This document shows positions 1 to 8,633 of a stretch of 64,000 bases of DNA, piece after piece. Below the pieces are notes generated by a model. The model was not told the DNA's origin. It did not search any database and saw nothing but the letters and a program-made list of their open reading frames with translations. Source of the DNA: Robertkochia flava (GTDB lineage Bacteria; Bacteroidota; Bacteroidia; Flavobacteriales; Flavobacteriaceae); contig NZ_JAINZT010000005.1 of the NCBI RefSeq assembly GCF_020166515.1, positions 434,001 to 498,000 on the forward strand, in the 5' to 3' direction. The translations under genes were made by a program, and so were the position numbers. Numbering within the stretch: position 1 is the stretch's first letter; every line of letters begins with the position of its first letter.

Positions 1-291
1 GCTTAATTCTGTCTTGAAAGAATTTGTAGTGACACTGCTTTTGAAGGTTTGTTCTGTTTCCAGGTTAGTGATCTCCACTTCGTAATAATCATGTTCTGCG
101 TCCCGCCATCCAAACGAAACAAGAAGATTACCGTTACTTGTTTCCTGTCCTTCAATACAAACTGCATTATTCAGGGGGAACTCCAGATTTACCGCAACAG
201 GGGTTGTTTTTCGGGCTGTTTCCGTATCATCTTTTTTACTGCAGGAGAGCAATAATAGTCCTAAAACTGCCAGGATTTGAACTTTTTTCAT
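1..291 (-). CDS. Surface lipoprotein, N-terminal part (cut by window edge)
   Basis: This frame stays open from an ATG at 289-291 to the window edge, so only the first 97 codons are visible. The start MKKVQILAVLGLLLLSC is a lipoprotein signal with the lipobox ending at Cys17. The residues after it (SKKDDTE) are charged and acidic, like the lipoprotein export signals of surface-exposed Bacteroidota lipoproteins. The rest (FGWRDAEHDYYEVEITNLE) resembles a fibronectin type III-like beta domain. The ATG overlaps the stop of the upstream T9SS gene as ATGA, so the two are probably translationally coupled. Function unknown; the lipoprotein call is good, the surface location is inference. Confidence 0.7.
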   Translation of the reverse strand, partial: MKKVQILAVLGLLLLSCSKKDDTETARKTTPVAVNLEFPLNNAVCIEGQETSNGNLLVSFGWRDAEHDYYEVEITNLETEQTFKSSVTTNSFKTELS

Positions 292-2681
292 TGTTTGATG
301 ATTTTTTGATAGTGGGTATGTTGCTCCGAACGGTATTCTAATACATATATCCCCCGGGGTAGTTCCGGAAGCGCTATAGAGATGGTGTTCCCCGAAAGTG
401 AATGGATTTCCTGGTATACCTGCTGCCCCAGAGGATTAAAAATAGTTACCACGGCAGAAGCCGACAGGTCTGAATGAGCGATCTCAAAGGTTGAATTAAA
501 AGGATTTGGAAAGGTATAAAGATCTTCTTCCAGGTAAACTTTTTCCATCAATTTACCCTGACATTCTTTATCTGTTATGACTTCCAGGGTATTGATTCCT
601 TTTTTCAGCGATAGTTCCAGGTACGTTTCTGAAGTGGTAAAGATCCGGTCGTTAAAGTTGATGATATACATTTCACCTCCCTGAAGCTCGACCTGAAGCT
701 TTTCTGAGGTTTCGTCCATCTGCGTTTTGAAAGAAACCTGGGCTGTTGGAGCGATCTCTACATTATAACAAAGGGTGTCCGAGACCAATTCTGCTGCAGT
801 AATACATACCTGGTAAGACCCCGGGGCCATGTTTTTCAGAATGAGTTCATTCGAAAAAACCTCTGCATCAGTCCCGTCCAGAATAGCCTTGTACATGCGA
901 TTATCTCCTGCCTTAATGGTAATGATCCCATTGTTCGCGTCCGGACAAGACTCTCCGGTGCCATTTACCTCAAAAAGATCGGATCGCAGAGAGATCAGCT
1001 CACATCCTTCATCATTGACCTCAGCTCCGGGTGAGGTGTTGGGGCATTTGTCGTTTATGTCGGGTATGCCGTCTGCATCATTGTCGGTCTGATTGCTTGC
1101 ACAACCCTGGGCATTGACCTCTGCACCTAAAGCAGTATCAGGGCAATGGTCGTTTTCATCAGAAATCCCATCATGGTCAGAGTCTTTCTGGGAAAGACTA
1201 CACCCGCTGGTGTCAACAGCTTCGCCGGAAGGGGTGTCCGGACAAAGATCAAGGCGGTCTGGCACCGAGTCCTGATCGGAGTCTGTGTCGGTTGTTGAAA
1301 AGTCGATGGCAGAGAGATCATAGCTGATCAGAAATGCATTCTTTGCGTTATTCCCTGCGTTGTTCTTTAAATAGATTTGTTCGTTGATGTTAAGCGTATC
1401 TGAAGAATATGCACCTGAATAAAAGAGCTGATCATCTTCCACAGCGATAGGGCCTGAAATATCTTCTACATTGTTAAAATAGGGTTGAGGCGTTCCTGAA
1501 AGGTGAATCAGATACTCCATGCTCAGGTCATGCAGATTTACCTTTATAAGAACCGGTTCTGTTCCGGGGTTATTTGTGCTTAAGGAGCCATTCGTGAATT
1601 CCTGCTCTTCCCAGAAAGAGGTGGCCAGTAGCAGGTGATCCTTGTAATCGGCCATAAAGCCAGCCCGACCGTAATTTACAAAGGTGTCAAAGGTATTGTA
1701 GTTCATAAAGTCTCCCCGGTGCGAGTCGTATTCCAGTAAGGCGGCAGAATATCCGAAAGAGGTGCTGATCACCCGAAAATTATTGGAGATCACCGTATTA
1801 AACGCGTATGTCCATACATAAACCTTTTGGTTAGCGCCAATCTTGATATAGGCCGAGTCAAATACAGAGGACCCGTTACCTTGTTCAAATTCTTTTGCTA
1901 TTGTGGATTGCCAAACCGGTAATAGGTCCTTACTCAATTTATGGAGTTGAGTTTCATTAGGGGCACAGGTGTCTATCCCGTAGTTGATTGCAAAATACAC
2001 ATTGCCCTGGTCGTCCAGGGTAAATGATTTTAAGGTGTCATCAGCTTCGCCACCATACCTTTGAGCTTTCTGAAGCTGGCCTATGGTATTGTATTGAAGG
2101 ATGAAAAGGTCTTTCGCATTTACTGAACCGGAATAACAGGAAGATACCTGGCTGGTCAGGGTTTCGGTATTACCTGCGGTTAGTGTCCCTGTAAATTCGC
2201 CAACGACATAAACGGTACCCTGGTGGTACTCCAGGTATACTCTTACAGCATTCTCAAGGGGCTGGGCCCAGAGCAGACGACCATCAGCACTGATCTTTAT
2301 GATAGAATCCCCATGAGGGATCTTGATGCCCTGCACTGTGGTGGGGCCATCCCCGTTTACAGGAAAGGTGAGTTGAGCATATATGTTTCCCTTCTCGTCA
2401 ACGGTGATTCCCCCGAGTCCGGGTTTGCTTGTGGAATATTGGAACATGTCCAGGTCAAAGGCATCAAACCTCCAGATCAGTTCCCCTTGGTAACTTCTTT
2501 TTTCGAGAGCGTAGGTGGTAAAATAAATCAGTCCGCCCGGTACTTTTTTTATCGCTCTGGACGATGCGCCGAGGTGTCCGCCACCGGTTATGGCCCAGTT
2601 AACATCCTGGGAACGAACAGGGAGGATGAGAAAAAGTAATAGTAAGAAAAGGGGGGAGATCCGGATGTAGTTTTTTTTCAA
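288..2681 (-). CDS. T9SS type A sorted secreted protein with thrombospondin type 3 repeats
   Basis: 797 residues with an N-terminal signal peptide (KKNYIRISPLFLLLLF), so it should be exported and then secreted by the type IX system. Residues of roughly 30-460 look like a WD/beta-propeller-like secreted module. Three calcium-binding type repeats of the form DxDxDGIxDxxDxCPDT follow at about residues 480-580. The C terminus (FPNPFNSTFEI ... RGIYVLEYRSE ... KIIKQ) is a type A sorting domain. The start is TTG at 2679-2681; no ATG gives an intact signal peptide. It is the first gene of a pair with the downstream lipoprotein. The ligand or role is not recognisable; adhesin or enzyme scaffold are both possible. 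Confidence 0.85.
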   Translation of the reverse strand: MKKNYIRISPLFLLLLFLILPVRSQDVNWAITGGGHLGASSRAIKKVPGGLIYFTTYALEKRSYQGELIWRFDAFDLDMFQYSTSKPGLGGITVDEKGNIYAQLTFPVNGDGPTTVQGIKIPHGDSIIKISADGRLLWAQPLENAVRVYLEYHQGTVYVVGEFTGTLTAGNTETLTSQVSSCYSGSVNAKDLFILQYNTIGQLQKAQRYGGEADDTLKSFTLDDQGNVYFAINYGIDTCAPNETQLHKLSKDLLPVWQSTIAKEFEQGNGSSVFDSAYIKIGANQKVYVWTYAFNTVISNNFRVISTSFGYSAALLEYDSHRGDFMNYNTFDTFVNYGRAGFMADYKDHLLLATSFWEEQEFTNGSLSTNNPGTEPVLIKVNLHDLSMEYLIHLSGTPQPYFNNVEDISGPIAVEDDQLFYSGAYSSDTLNINEQIYLKNNAGNNAKNAFLISYDLSAIDFSTTDTDSDQDSVPDRLDLCPDTPSGEAVDTSGCSLSQKDSDHDGISDENDHCPDTALGAEVNAQGCASNQTDNDADGIPDINDKCPNTSPGAEVNDEGCELISLRSDLFEVNGTGESCPDANNGIITIKAGDNRMYKAILDGTDAEVFSNELILKNMAPGSYQVCITAAELVSDTLCYNVEIAPTAQVSFKTQMDETSEKLQVELQGGEMYIINFNDRIFTTSETYLELSLKKGINTLEVITDKECQGKLMEKVYLEEDLYTFPNPFNSTFEIAHSDLSASAVVTIFNPLGQQVYQEIHSLSGNTISIALPELPRGIYVLEYRSEQHTHYQKIIKQ

Positions 2682-3033
2682 AATAGTGGTGTAAAGGGTC
2701 GTAAATGGAGGAGGAATATAGTACTTATTTTCTATAAAAAGAAGGGTTTAATCCTTGTAAATGACAGGTTGAAAGCGAGATTTTAAGACATGGTTGATAA
2801 TCGATTGATTATGAGTGATTTATTCGGAATTCATAGAGAGCGCTATTCGGGGTTGTAAAATACAAGAGCTTTGTAAAACAAAAACCCCTCCGAATAAACG
2901 GAGGGGTTCTTTCCCCCAAACCTTGTTTGATTACTAAGTCAAACAGATTATTAATTGTGCTTTACGCACAGTGACAAATATCAATTAACGAATTGTTTTT
3001 TCCTTACGGAAAACCGTATAGCGCGCTATTTTT
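2682..3033. other. Intergenic region with terminator, no gene seen
   Basis: This 352-base gap lies between two minus-strand genes. It contains the terminator at 2883-2908 and, presumably, the promoter of the T9SS gene. No reading frame with coding character was found on either strand, and no clear TAnnTTTG element stands out. Confidence 0.5.
2883..2908 (-). terminator. Rho-independent terminator of the response regulator gene
   Basis: Ten-base arms AACCCCTCCG (2883-2892) and CGGAGGGGTT (2899-2908) enclose a six-base loop. On the minus strand the hairpin is followed by TTTTGTTTT, so it terminates the transcript coming from the response regulator gene upstream. Confidence 0.85.
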
Positions 3034-3699
3034 CTAAATTATTCCCATATCCTTGGCGATGGCAATAAGATGGATGGTGTTTTTGGCCTTGAGGTAGATC
3101 TTGAGTTTATTGATGCGCTTTTCTATACTGCTCAAACTGGCAGGTTTAATATTGTTGTCTTTGAACAGCTGTCCGATCTCTTCCTGGGAAAGCCCTTCAG
3201 AAAGTTTCGAGAGCAAAGCAATGTCGTAATCATCCAGGTTCATCGACTCCTCTCCCGGGAGCTGGTCTCTCTGGGGAGCAACGGGAATCGCTTCGCCCTT
3301 TGAAATGGCCTGGATAACCTGCTTCAGGTCGTTGATACTGTTACGGCCCTTGGTGACAAATGCACTTAACCGGAGTTTGTCAATTAGCTGCCTGACTCTA
3401 AATGGACGGTCTTCGATAGAATACATGATGGCTTTAATGTCTATAGCTTCATCCCGTAAACGATTCATCAGCATTTCGCCATCCTTGAGATTGGCATCCC
3501 TGTGATCCTGTTTGAAAGACAGGTCGGTGATGAGGAGGTCAAACGGCTCTTCGTCTAAAATCGCTCGCTTGATCTTCAGGTAGGCCTCATCACAATATTT
3601 GGCCTGTACGATCTCAAAGTTGAAAGTATCACTAAGGAAATTTACCAGCCCTTCATTGATGCTGTCAATATCTTCTGCAATCAGTACCTTCTTTATCAT
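3034..3699 (-). CDS. Response regulator transcription factor (REC + LuxR-type HTH)
   Basis: An N-terminal receiver domain shows the acidic pair in IAEDID, the likely phosphoacceptor Asp in LLITDLSF, the conserved Ser in MYSIED and the Lys in FVTKG. A C-terminal helix-turn-helix of NarL/FixJ type follows (LLSKLSEGLSQEEIGQLF...). I chose the ATG at 3697-3699 (MIKKVLIAEDID) because response regulators begin at this point; the frame stays open 15 codons further upstream but that extension has no domain. No histidine kinase lies in the window, so the partner and the signal are unknown. Monocistronic, with its own terminator downstream. Confidence 0.88.
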   Translation of the reverse strand: MIKKVLIAEDIDSINEGLVNFLSDTFNFEIVQAKYCDEAYLKIKRAILDEEPFDLLITDLSFKQDHRDANLKDGEMLMNRLRDEAIDIKAIMYSIEDRPFRVRQLIDKLRLSAFVTKGRNSINDLKQVIQAISKGEAIPVAPQRDQLPGEESMNLDDYDIALLSKLSEGLSQEEIGQLFKDNNIKPASLSSIEKRINKLKIYLKAKNTIHLIAIAKDMGII

Positions 3700-3883
3700 A
3701 CGTGTCGAATGAAATGAAACGAAGCTCGTTATCGGGGTACTCAAATTTAATCCACTTTCCGTATAGAAGTTTACGGATACCCGTATTTTTATGGAGAATT
3801 AGTAGACTGCTGTGTATCTTTTACTTCTTGCCAGGGATTTTAGTCTATAAAATAGGGGAGCGAACCGCCGGGAGTGGGGGATA

Positions 3884-3965
3884 AAAAAAGGCTTCCGATT
3901 TCTCGAAAGCCTTTTCATTTTTGTAGCGAGGACGGGATTTGAACCCGTGGCCTCCGGGTTATGAA
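3884..3965. repeat. Left attachment repeat with displaced tRNA 3' half
   Basis: This copy matches 9781-9862 with two substitutions, at 3900 and 3920. The 45 bases 3921-3965 are identical to 9818-9862. Bases 3924-3965 (read on the minus strand) are the tRNA-Met 3' half from the anticodon loop to the discriminator base, and 3886-3915 is the copy of the tRNA terminator hairpin. No 5' half follows at 3966, so this is not a functional tRNA. Confidence 0.9.
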
Positions 3966-4067
3966 GATTAATCGGATATTCTTCAATTTTCTATAAAACC
4001 CTTTAAATACTATGGTTTTGAGAGGTTTTAATTTTTATTGACACGATTTAAAACCAAGTGAATGCAT

Positions 4068-4091
4068 AAAATGTTGTACCTATGTTGTACC
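4068..4091. repeat. Subterminal 24-bp direct repeat, left copy
   Basis: A 24-base segment ending in ACCTATGTTGTACC recurs at 9749-9772 with one mismatch and in the same orientation. The unit itself contains a short internal duplication (TGTTGTACC, twice here). It lies between the left attachment repeat and the integrase start. The position near both element ends suggests integrase arm-type or accessory binding sites; this is inference. Confidence 0.65.
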
Positions 4092-4138
4092 TGTATCTCC
4101 TGACTTATTCGTAAATTTAGTATCAGCAAGTTATATGA

Positions 4139-5347
4139 ATGTCTTCCATAAAACCCATACTGCGAAAAAAGAGAAACGCCAGGGGCTTATTTCCCGTTGC
4201 GATCCGGATTACTAAAGATCGCAAATCTTCTTATATCTATACCGGACAATATATTGAACAAAAGCATTGGGACGAAGAACTGGGAGTTGTTAAAAAAAGT
4301 CATCCTAATTCCAGGAGACTAAATCACCTGATCGTTAAAAGGATCGCAGAGATCAACGATAAACTCTTGGAGGCCGAAATAGCCAAGGCCAAAGTTTCTG
4401 CAGGAGCTGTTCGTAAAAGTGTTCGGGGCGAAGATAAGTTAGGCTTTTTTGAGGTAGCTAAGATGCACCTGGATCAATTGAAGCGTGACGAAAAATTCAG
4501 GCAGTATGAGAATCAAAAGGGTAGGGTGGAGAAGTTTTTAACTTTTATCGGCAGAAATAAGCTTTCTTTTGATGATATTGATGTAGCCTTGTTGCGCAAG
4601 TTTCAAAGTCACCTGGTGGTAACAGAGGGAAGAAAACCCAGAACGGCAATTAACTATTTGATCCTGATACGAAAAATTTATAATCAGGGCATTACCATGG
4701 GTATGGCCTCCAGGGCGTTATATCCATTTGGGAAAGGTAAGATCAGTATAAAAATACCGGAATCTCAAAAGATCGGATTAACGATGGATGAGATCCGGAT
4801 TCTTGAATCTGCAGAAGGATTAACTCCTGCTCAAGTCCGGGCTTTGGATGTCTGGCTTACCAGTTTTTATTTTGCAGGGATACGTGTCAGTGATGTCCTG
4901 CAATTGCGTTGGTCTGATTTCAAGGATGGCAGGTTGTATTACCGAATGGATAAGAATAAAAAGCTGGTGTCTTTGAAAATACCGGTAAAGGCCGAAAAGA
5001 TTCTGGGCAAATACAGATCAGGAAAGTCTTCTCGAAATGCCTTGTTATTCGATTATCTTCAGGAGGCAGACCTTCATCATTCAAGAACAAGGCTTACCAG
5101 GATTCGTACTTCTACCAGAACCATAAACAGAAGACTTAAGACCATTGCTGATAAACTGGAAATTGATAAAAAACTAACCATGCATATTGCGCGTCATAGT
5201 TTCGGGAATATTTCGGGGGATAAAATCCCTATTCAAATGCTACAGAAACTGTATCGGCATTCTTCTATTACCACCACCATCGCCTACCAGGCCAGCTTTA
5301 TGCAAAAGGAGGCTGATGACGCCCTTGATAAAGTGGTTAATTTTTGA
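4139..5347 (+). CDS. Tyrosine recombinase / site-specific integrase
   Basis: 402 residues, the usual size of Bacteroidota element integrases with arm-binding, SAM-like core-binding and catalytic domains. Catalytic residues visible in the C-terminal domain: Arg in GIRVSDVL (about residue 256), the Lys in the following beta strand (NKKLVSLKIP), HxxR in MHIARHSFG, His in LYRHSSITTT and the Tyr nucleophile in IAYQASF. It should catalyse integration and excision at the tRNA-Met site flanking it. The start is the ATG at 4139, close to the left repeat. No excisionase gene is evident. The catalytic set is complete, so the enzyme is probably active. Confidence 0.93.
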   Translation: MSSIKPILRKKRNARGLFPVAIRITKDRKSSYIYTGQYIEQKHWDEELGVVKKSHPNSRRLNHLIVKRIAEINDKLLEAEIAKAKVSAGAVRKSVRGEDKLGFFEVAKMHLDQLKRDEKFRQYENQKGRVEKFLTFIGRNKLSFDDIDVALLRKFQSHLVVTEGRKPRTAINYLILIRKIYNQGITMGMASRALYPFGKGKISIKIPESQKIGLTMDEIRILESAEGLTPAQVRALDVWLTSFYFAGIRVSDVLQLRWSDFKDGRLYYRMDKNKKLVSLKIPVKAEKILGKYRSGKSSRNALLFDYLQEADLHHSRTRLTRIRTSTRTINRRLKTIADKLEIDKKLTMHIARHSFGNISGDKIPIQMLQKLYRHSSITTTIAYQASFMQKEADDALDKVVNF

Positions 5348-5813
5348 TTTGGTAAGAGAAGTAATCCGAATTGAATATTTGAAATCGACTATGTCATTTT
5401 CTCTCTTTTCATGTTGCGGGATGAGTATTCCACGGATATTTCAATTTTCAGTACTAAATCAACCCCTTATCTTCCATAACTAATCTATGCAATGTTTGGG
5501 GATAAAGTTGTGGTAAAAACGCCAATTCGCATGTTTAACATGCAACATGCTAGTTCATCAGTAATAACAGGGGTTAAGGGGAATCATGGATAAAAGCAAC
5601 GAGCTTCAGCGCGTTGCCCTCTTGCTATTCCCTTTTATTATAATGAAACATTGTTGATAATTTCAGATGACTCTCATTGTAAAACCAAAGGCAAAGGTAC
5701 TGGCCTATTAGTTTTATTTCCAGTGACTCAAGGATTGGATTTTAGCATTACCCTATAGTGTCTGTTTATTATCATCAGGTATTTATAAGCTAGCAAAAAG
5801 ATACCGGATAACT
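5348..5813. other. Intergenic region in the element with inverted repeats
   Basis: 466 bases between the integrase and the DUF3604 gene (convergent). No convincing gene seen. It holds a perfect inverted repeat GCATGTT-T-AACATGC at 5529-5543, directly followed by another AACATGC (5544-5550), and a hairpin GCAACG (5596-5601) / CGTTGC (5612-5617). A polypyrimidine-rich stretch CCCTTTTATTATAATG follows. The repeats may be operators, recombination accessory sites or a terminator for the integrase transcript; none can be decided here. Confidence 0.45.
5529..5550. repeat. Palindrome plus third half-site
   Basis: GCATGTT and AACATGC pair around a single central T (5529-5543), and the half-site AACATGC repeats immediately at 5544-5550. 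Three half-sites in tandem suggest a binding site for a dimeric or oligomeric protein. The binding protein is unknown. Confidence 0.45.
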
Positions 5814-7709
5814 TTACTCTCCGGGATTATACCAAATTGGACTGGTATAAGCACGTTCCTGTATACTTGCAGGGACATCTTTGGGTAATGTAACTCCAAA
5901 TATCTTGGCGTCAATAGTAGTCCATCTTGGAGTGGGGATTTCTAATACGCGAACATAATAAAAAGCACTCTCTAAAGGATCGAAATTAGGGTCAATCCAA
6001 AATCCTTCCAGGAATGGAGCACCAATCGAGTTGTCATAAGTAGCCTCCTCAATATTTACTGTATTACCTACTTTTTGTTTGGCCCTTCCGGTTTCATCGA
6101 TGGTACGATCTCCCGACACGGCTACATCATATATCTGCTCATGCGTTATACCTTCATCATCCATCCATCCTTTAATCACCTGAACCCTGTCAAGGTTTGC
6201 GCCATCCGGGTCTCTAACTGCCCGAATTAGAAAAGCCGGGGATTTCCCTGAAGGTGCTCTTTCAAGATCACCTCCCATGGGTACCCCGTTTTCATAACCG
6301 TATTTGGCAAAATCAGACAGGTGCAAATCCTCAGCGCTAAAATTGAATCCTCCGAATACTCTTACTCGCAGTCGGGTCCCGGTAGTAGCAAACACTTCTT
6401 TTCTGGCGAAGGCATCCCAGATCGCTTCTCTCGTGTTCTCACGGGCCCATACTGCTGCCAACCCACCAGAACCAACTTGACGGGCATAGATCTGATGACC
6501 TTCTGGGGCCGGGCGTCCTGCAATGACCTCGTCAAAACGTATAGGATCGGCAGAGGGTTCCAGGCTCACCACCTTACCGAAATAGTTATCCTCTTCTGTA
6601 GAGGCCAGTCCGGTATGCGAATCCGTAGAGCCAATAACGCCAAATTTAAATGGGTTGGCTCCAAACTCTTTTTTATAGGCTAACCCTCGTTTCCATGCCT
6701 CACGTACATATTCCCGCGGGAGCATATCTTTTGATTTTGGCTCAGGACCAAAACTTCCTAAATCCCAGGTTTCATAATCTGCAAATTCATCATTCGGCGA
6801 CAATGATGGGTGGGCCTCTGCATCACCTTTCATTTGTGTTATTTCATAAACAGGTTCACGTTTCATACGTTTTTCTGCATATTCTTTAGTGAGTGGCGCT
6901 CCACTGAATGTTTCGACATCGAACATTAATCCATTAGACAGATTTCCATTATGAGGAATGGCTAATAATTGACCTCCGGTTTTTTCTTCATAAGACTGCA
7001 TCCAGTTCCAAAGATCCTCGGGATCGTAACTGTCGTATTGGGAAAAGGGAATTACCTCCCTGGCCTTATCTTCTCCGTCACGAAAAATTACGTTTCGATG
7101 TAAATTGTTCCCATCTGGATTGGAGGTCCATTCATACCCGATAAAGGCGGTAAAGCTCCCTGGCTGGTTGTATTTTTCTGCTGCATCAATGATTTTGTTC
7201 CAGTAGGTTTTTTGAAACTCAGGTTGATCTTCCAGTGGATTTTCACGTTTTGCAAGTTTGGCTATCCACTCATCATAGGCAGCTGCAGCTCCATCCAATC
7301 CGGATTTAACCAGATCGTGAACCTTTTTACCCCATGAGTTGGTAAGCAGTACTGGGTCTGAAGAAGCTATGGCGGGAGCGAGGCCTAAATTCTCAGAATG
7401 ATCAGCAACTACAAGAAAATCAAGAGGTCTGTTAAGCTGTACGGACAACCCAGTATTGGATGTAATTTGCTGACCCATCGCAAATTTGTATGCATCTTCC
7501 GGAGTCAGAATAGCACCGATCATTCCTGCATCGGTAGAGTAGCTGGTGTGCAAATGCGTGTCGCCATAAAACACCTGATTAGGGAAATTTTCTTCAGGGT
7601 AGGGAGAATATTGGATTTGTTCTTTAATAGGTTTAGGAGTGTCCTGGGCAATTGCTTTTGAATGAAAAATAAGAAGTATAAGGGGGAGAATTAAATTATT
7701 CATTTTCAT
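5814..7709 (-). CDS. DUF3604 family PHP-like secreted hydrolase
   Basis: 631 residues starting with a signal peptide (MKMNNLILPLILLIFHSKAIAQ), so periplasmic or exported. PHP-type metal motifs are visible: GDTHLHTSYSTDAG near residue 50, VADHSENLG near 100, FIGYEWTSN near 185 and IGSTDSHTGLAS near 360. Such motifs bind two or three metals and hydrolyse phosphoester-type bonds in related proteins, but no substrate is known for DUF3604. It is cargo of the integrative element, transcribed away from the Crp regulator across a 264-base divergent region, which suggests shared control. Substrate is not assignable. Confidence 0.85.
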   Translation of the reverse strand: MKMNNLILPLILLIFHSKAIAQDTPKPIKEQIQYSPYPEENFPNQVFYGDTHLHTSYSTDAGMIGAILTPEDAYKFAMGQQITSNTGLSVQLNRPLDFLVVADHSENLGLAPAIASSDPVLLTNSWGKKVHDLVKSGLDGAAAAYDEWIAKLAKRENPLEDQPEFQKTYWNKIIDAAEKYNQPGSFTAFIGYEWTSNPDGNNLHRNVIFRDGEDKAREVIPFSQYDSYDPEDLWNWMQSYEEKTGGQLLAIPHNGNLSNGLMFDVETFSGAPLTKEYAEKRMKREPVYEITQMKGDAEAHPSLSPNDEFADYETWDLGSFGPEPKSKDMLPREYVREAWKRGLAYKKEFGANPFKFGVIGSTDSHTGLASTEEDNYFGKVVSLEPSADPIRFDEVIAGRPAPEGHQIYARQVGSGGLAAVWARENTREAIWDAFARKEVFATTGTRLRVRVFGGFNFSAEDLHLSDFAKYGYENGVPMGGDLERAPSGKSPAFLIRAVRDPDGANLDRVQVIKGWMDDEGITHEQIYDVAVSGDRTIDETGRAKQKVGNTVNIEEATYDNSIGAPFLEGFWIDPNFDPLESAFYYVRVLEIPTPRWTTIDAKIFGVTLPKDVPASIQERAYTSPIWYNPGE

Positions 7710-7973
7710 GTCTTAGATTTTTTTAATTTCCAGAAGTAAGCAATACTGGATTTTACGACCGATAATCCTTAAAGTGTTGAATATAAGGTTTTTAGGATAA
7801 TGTGTCAATTGATTATTTTTAAAAAGGACAATCTTGATGAATACATAACAATTTCGTGATCTAGAATTATCCAAATGTTACTGTTGTATGACACCTGACA
7901 CCTTTAATGTATGTCCTTAGGTTGTTTTATTACAGCTTGGGAAAATTGTTGAATAAAGAAAAATAATATATCA

Positions 7974-8561
7974 TTGAACAATAATAATTTTAAAAGATTT
8001 TTGATCTCCAATTCAGGTATTGATGAGCACGAGGTGAGTTCTATCTTAAAATCTTGTAGTATTCGGAAGGTGAAAAAGAATCAATTTCTTCTAAAGGCTG
8101 GGGAATATTGCAAAACTACTTTTTTTGTGGAAACTGGGCTATTAAGACAGTTTCACTTAGATAATTCCGGCAAGGAGCACATTATAAGTTTTGCTCCGGA
8201 GAGCTGGTTCGTTACTGACAGGGAAAGCACCTACTTTGACAATCCATCTACATACTTCATTCAAGCATTGGAAGATAGTGAAGTAGCATTGATAAATGAA
8301 GAGTTAATTCAAGTACTATCAAGGGAGCTGATAGGATTCTCTGATTTTAACAACAGGTTACTGCATAATCATATTCGGCATTTACAAAACAGGATCAGGC
8401 TCCTGTTAAGTGCCAGTGCAGAAGAGAGGTACCTTCAATTTGTAGCGATGTATCCGGATATCTTGAGAAGAGTTCCTCAGGCGATGGTTGCCTCCTATCT
8501 GGGTATAACCCCTGAAAGTCTTAGTCGTGTCAGAAGGTCAATATCCACAAAGAGTATTTAA
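7974..8561 (+). CDS. Crp/Fnr family transcriptional regulator
   Basis: 195 residues. The N-terminal cyclic-nucleotide-binding-like beta roll spans about residues 25-115 (KNQFLLKAGEYCKTTFFVETGLLRQFH) and the C-terminal winged helix includes PQAMVASYLGITPESLSRVRR as recognition region. There is no Fnr-type cysteine cluster, so oxygen sensing through Fe-S is unlikely. The start is TTG at 7974; no ATG is available in frame nearby. It lies divergent to the DUF3604 gene and 72 bases before pirin in the same direction, and probably controls both. Effector unknown. The DNA is visibly AT-rich, consistent with acquired cargo. Confidence 0.88.
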   Translation: MNNNNFKRFLISNSGIDEHEVSSILKSCSIRKVKKNQFLLKAGEYCKTTFFVETGLLRQFHLDNSGKEHIISFAPESWFVTDRESTYFDNPSTYFIQALEDSEVALINEELIQVLSRELIGFSDFNNRLLHNHIRHLQNRIRLLLSASAEERYLQFVAMYPDILRRVPQAMVASYLGITPESLSRVRRSISTKSI

Positions 8562-8633
8562 GGATTGTTTCTTACCATACATCAATGTGCAGGATCATAC
8601 TGAAGCGTAATTTCGAGACATAAACAAAAGCAT

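Noticed and set aside
3924-3965. Second tRNA-Met gene
   Set aside because: Only the 3' half from the anticodon loop is present; the 5' half, D-arm and acceptor 5' strand are missing.
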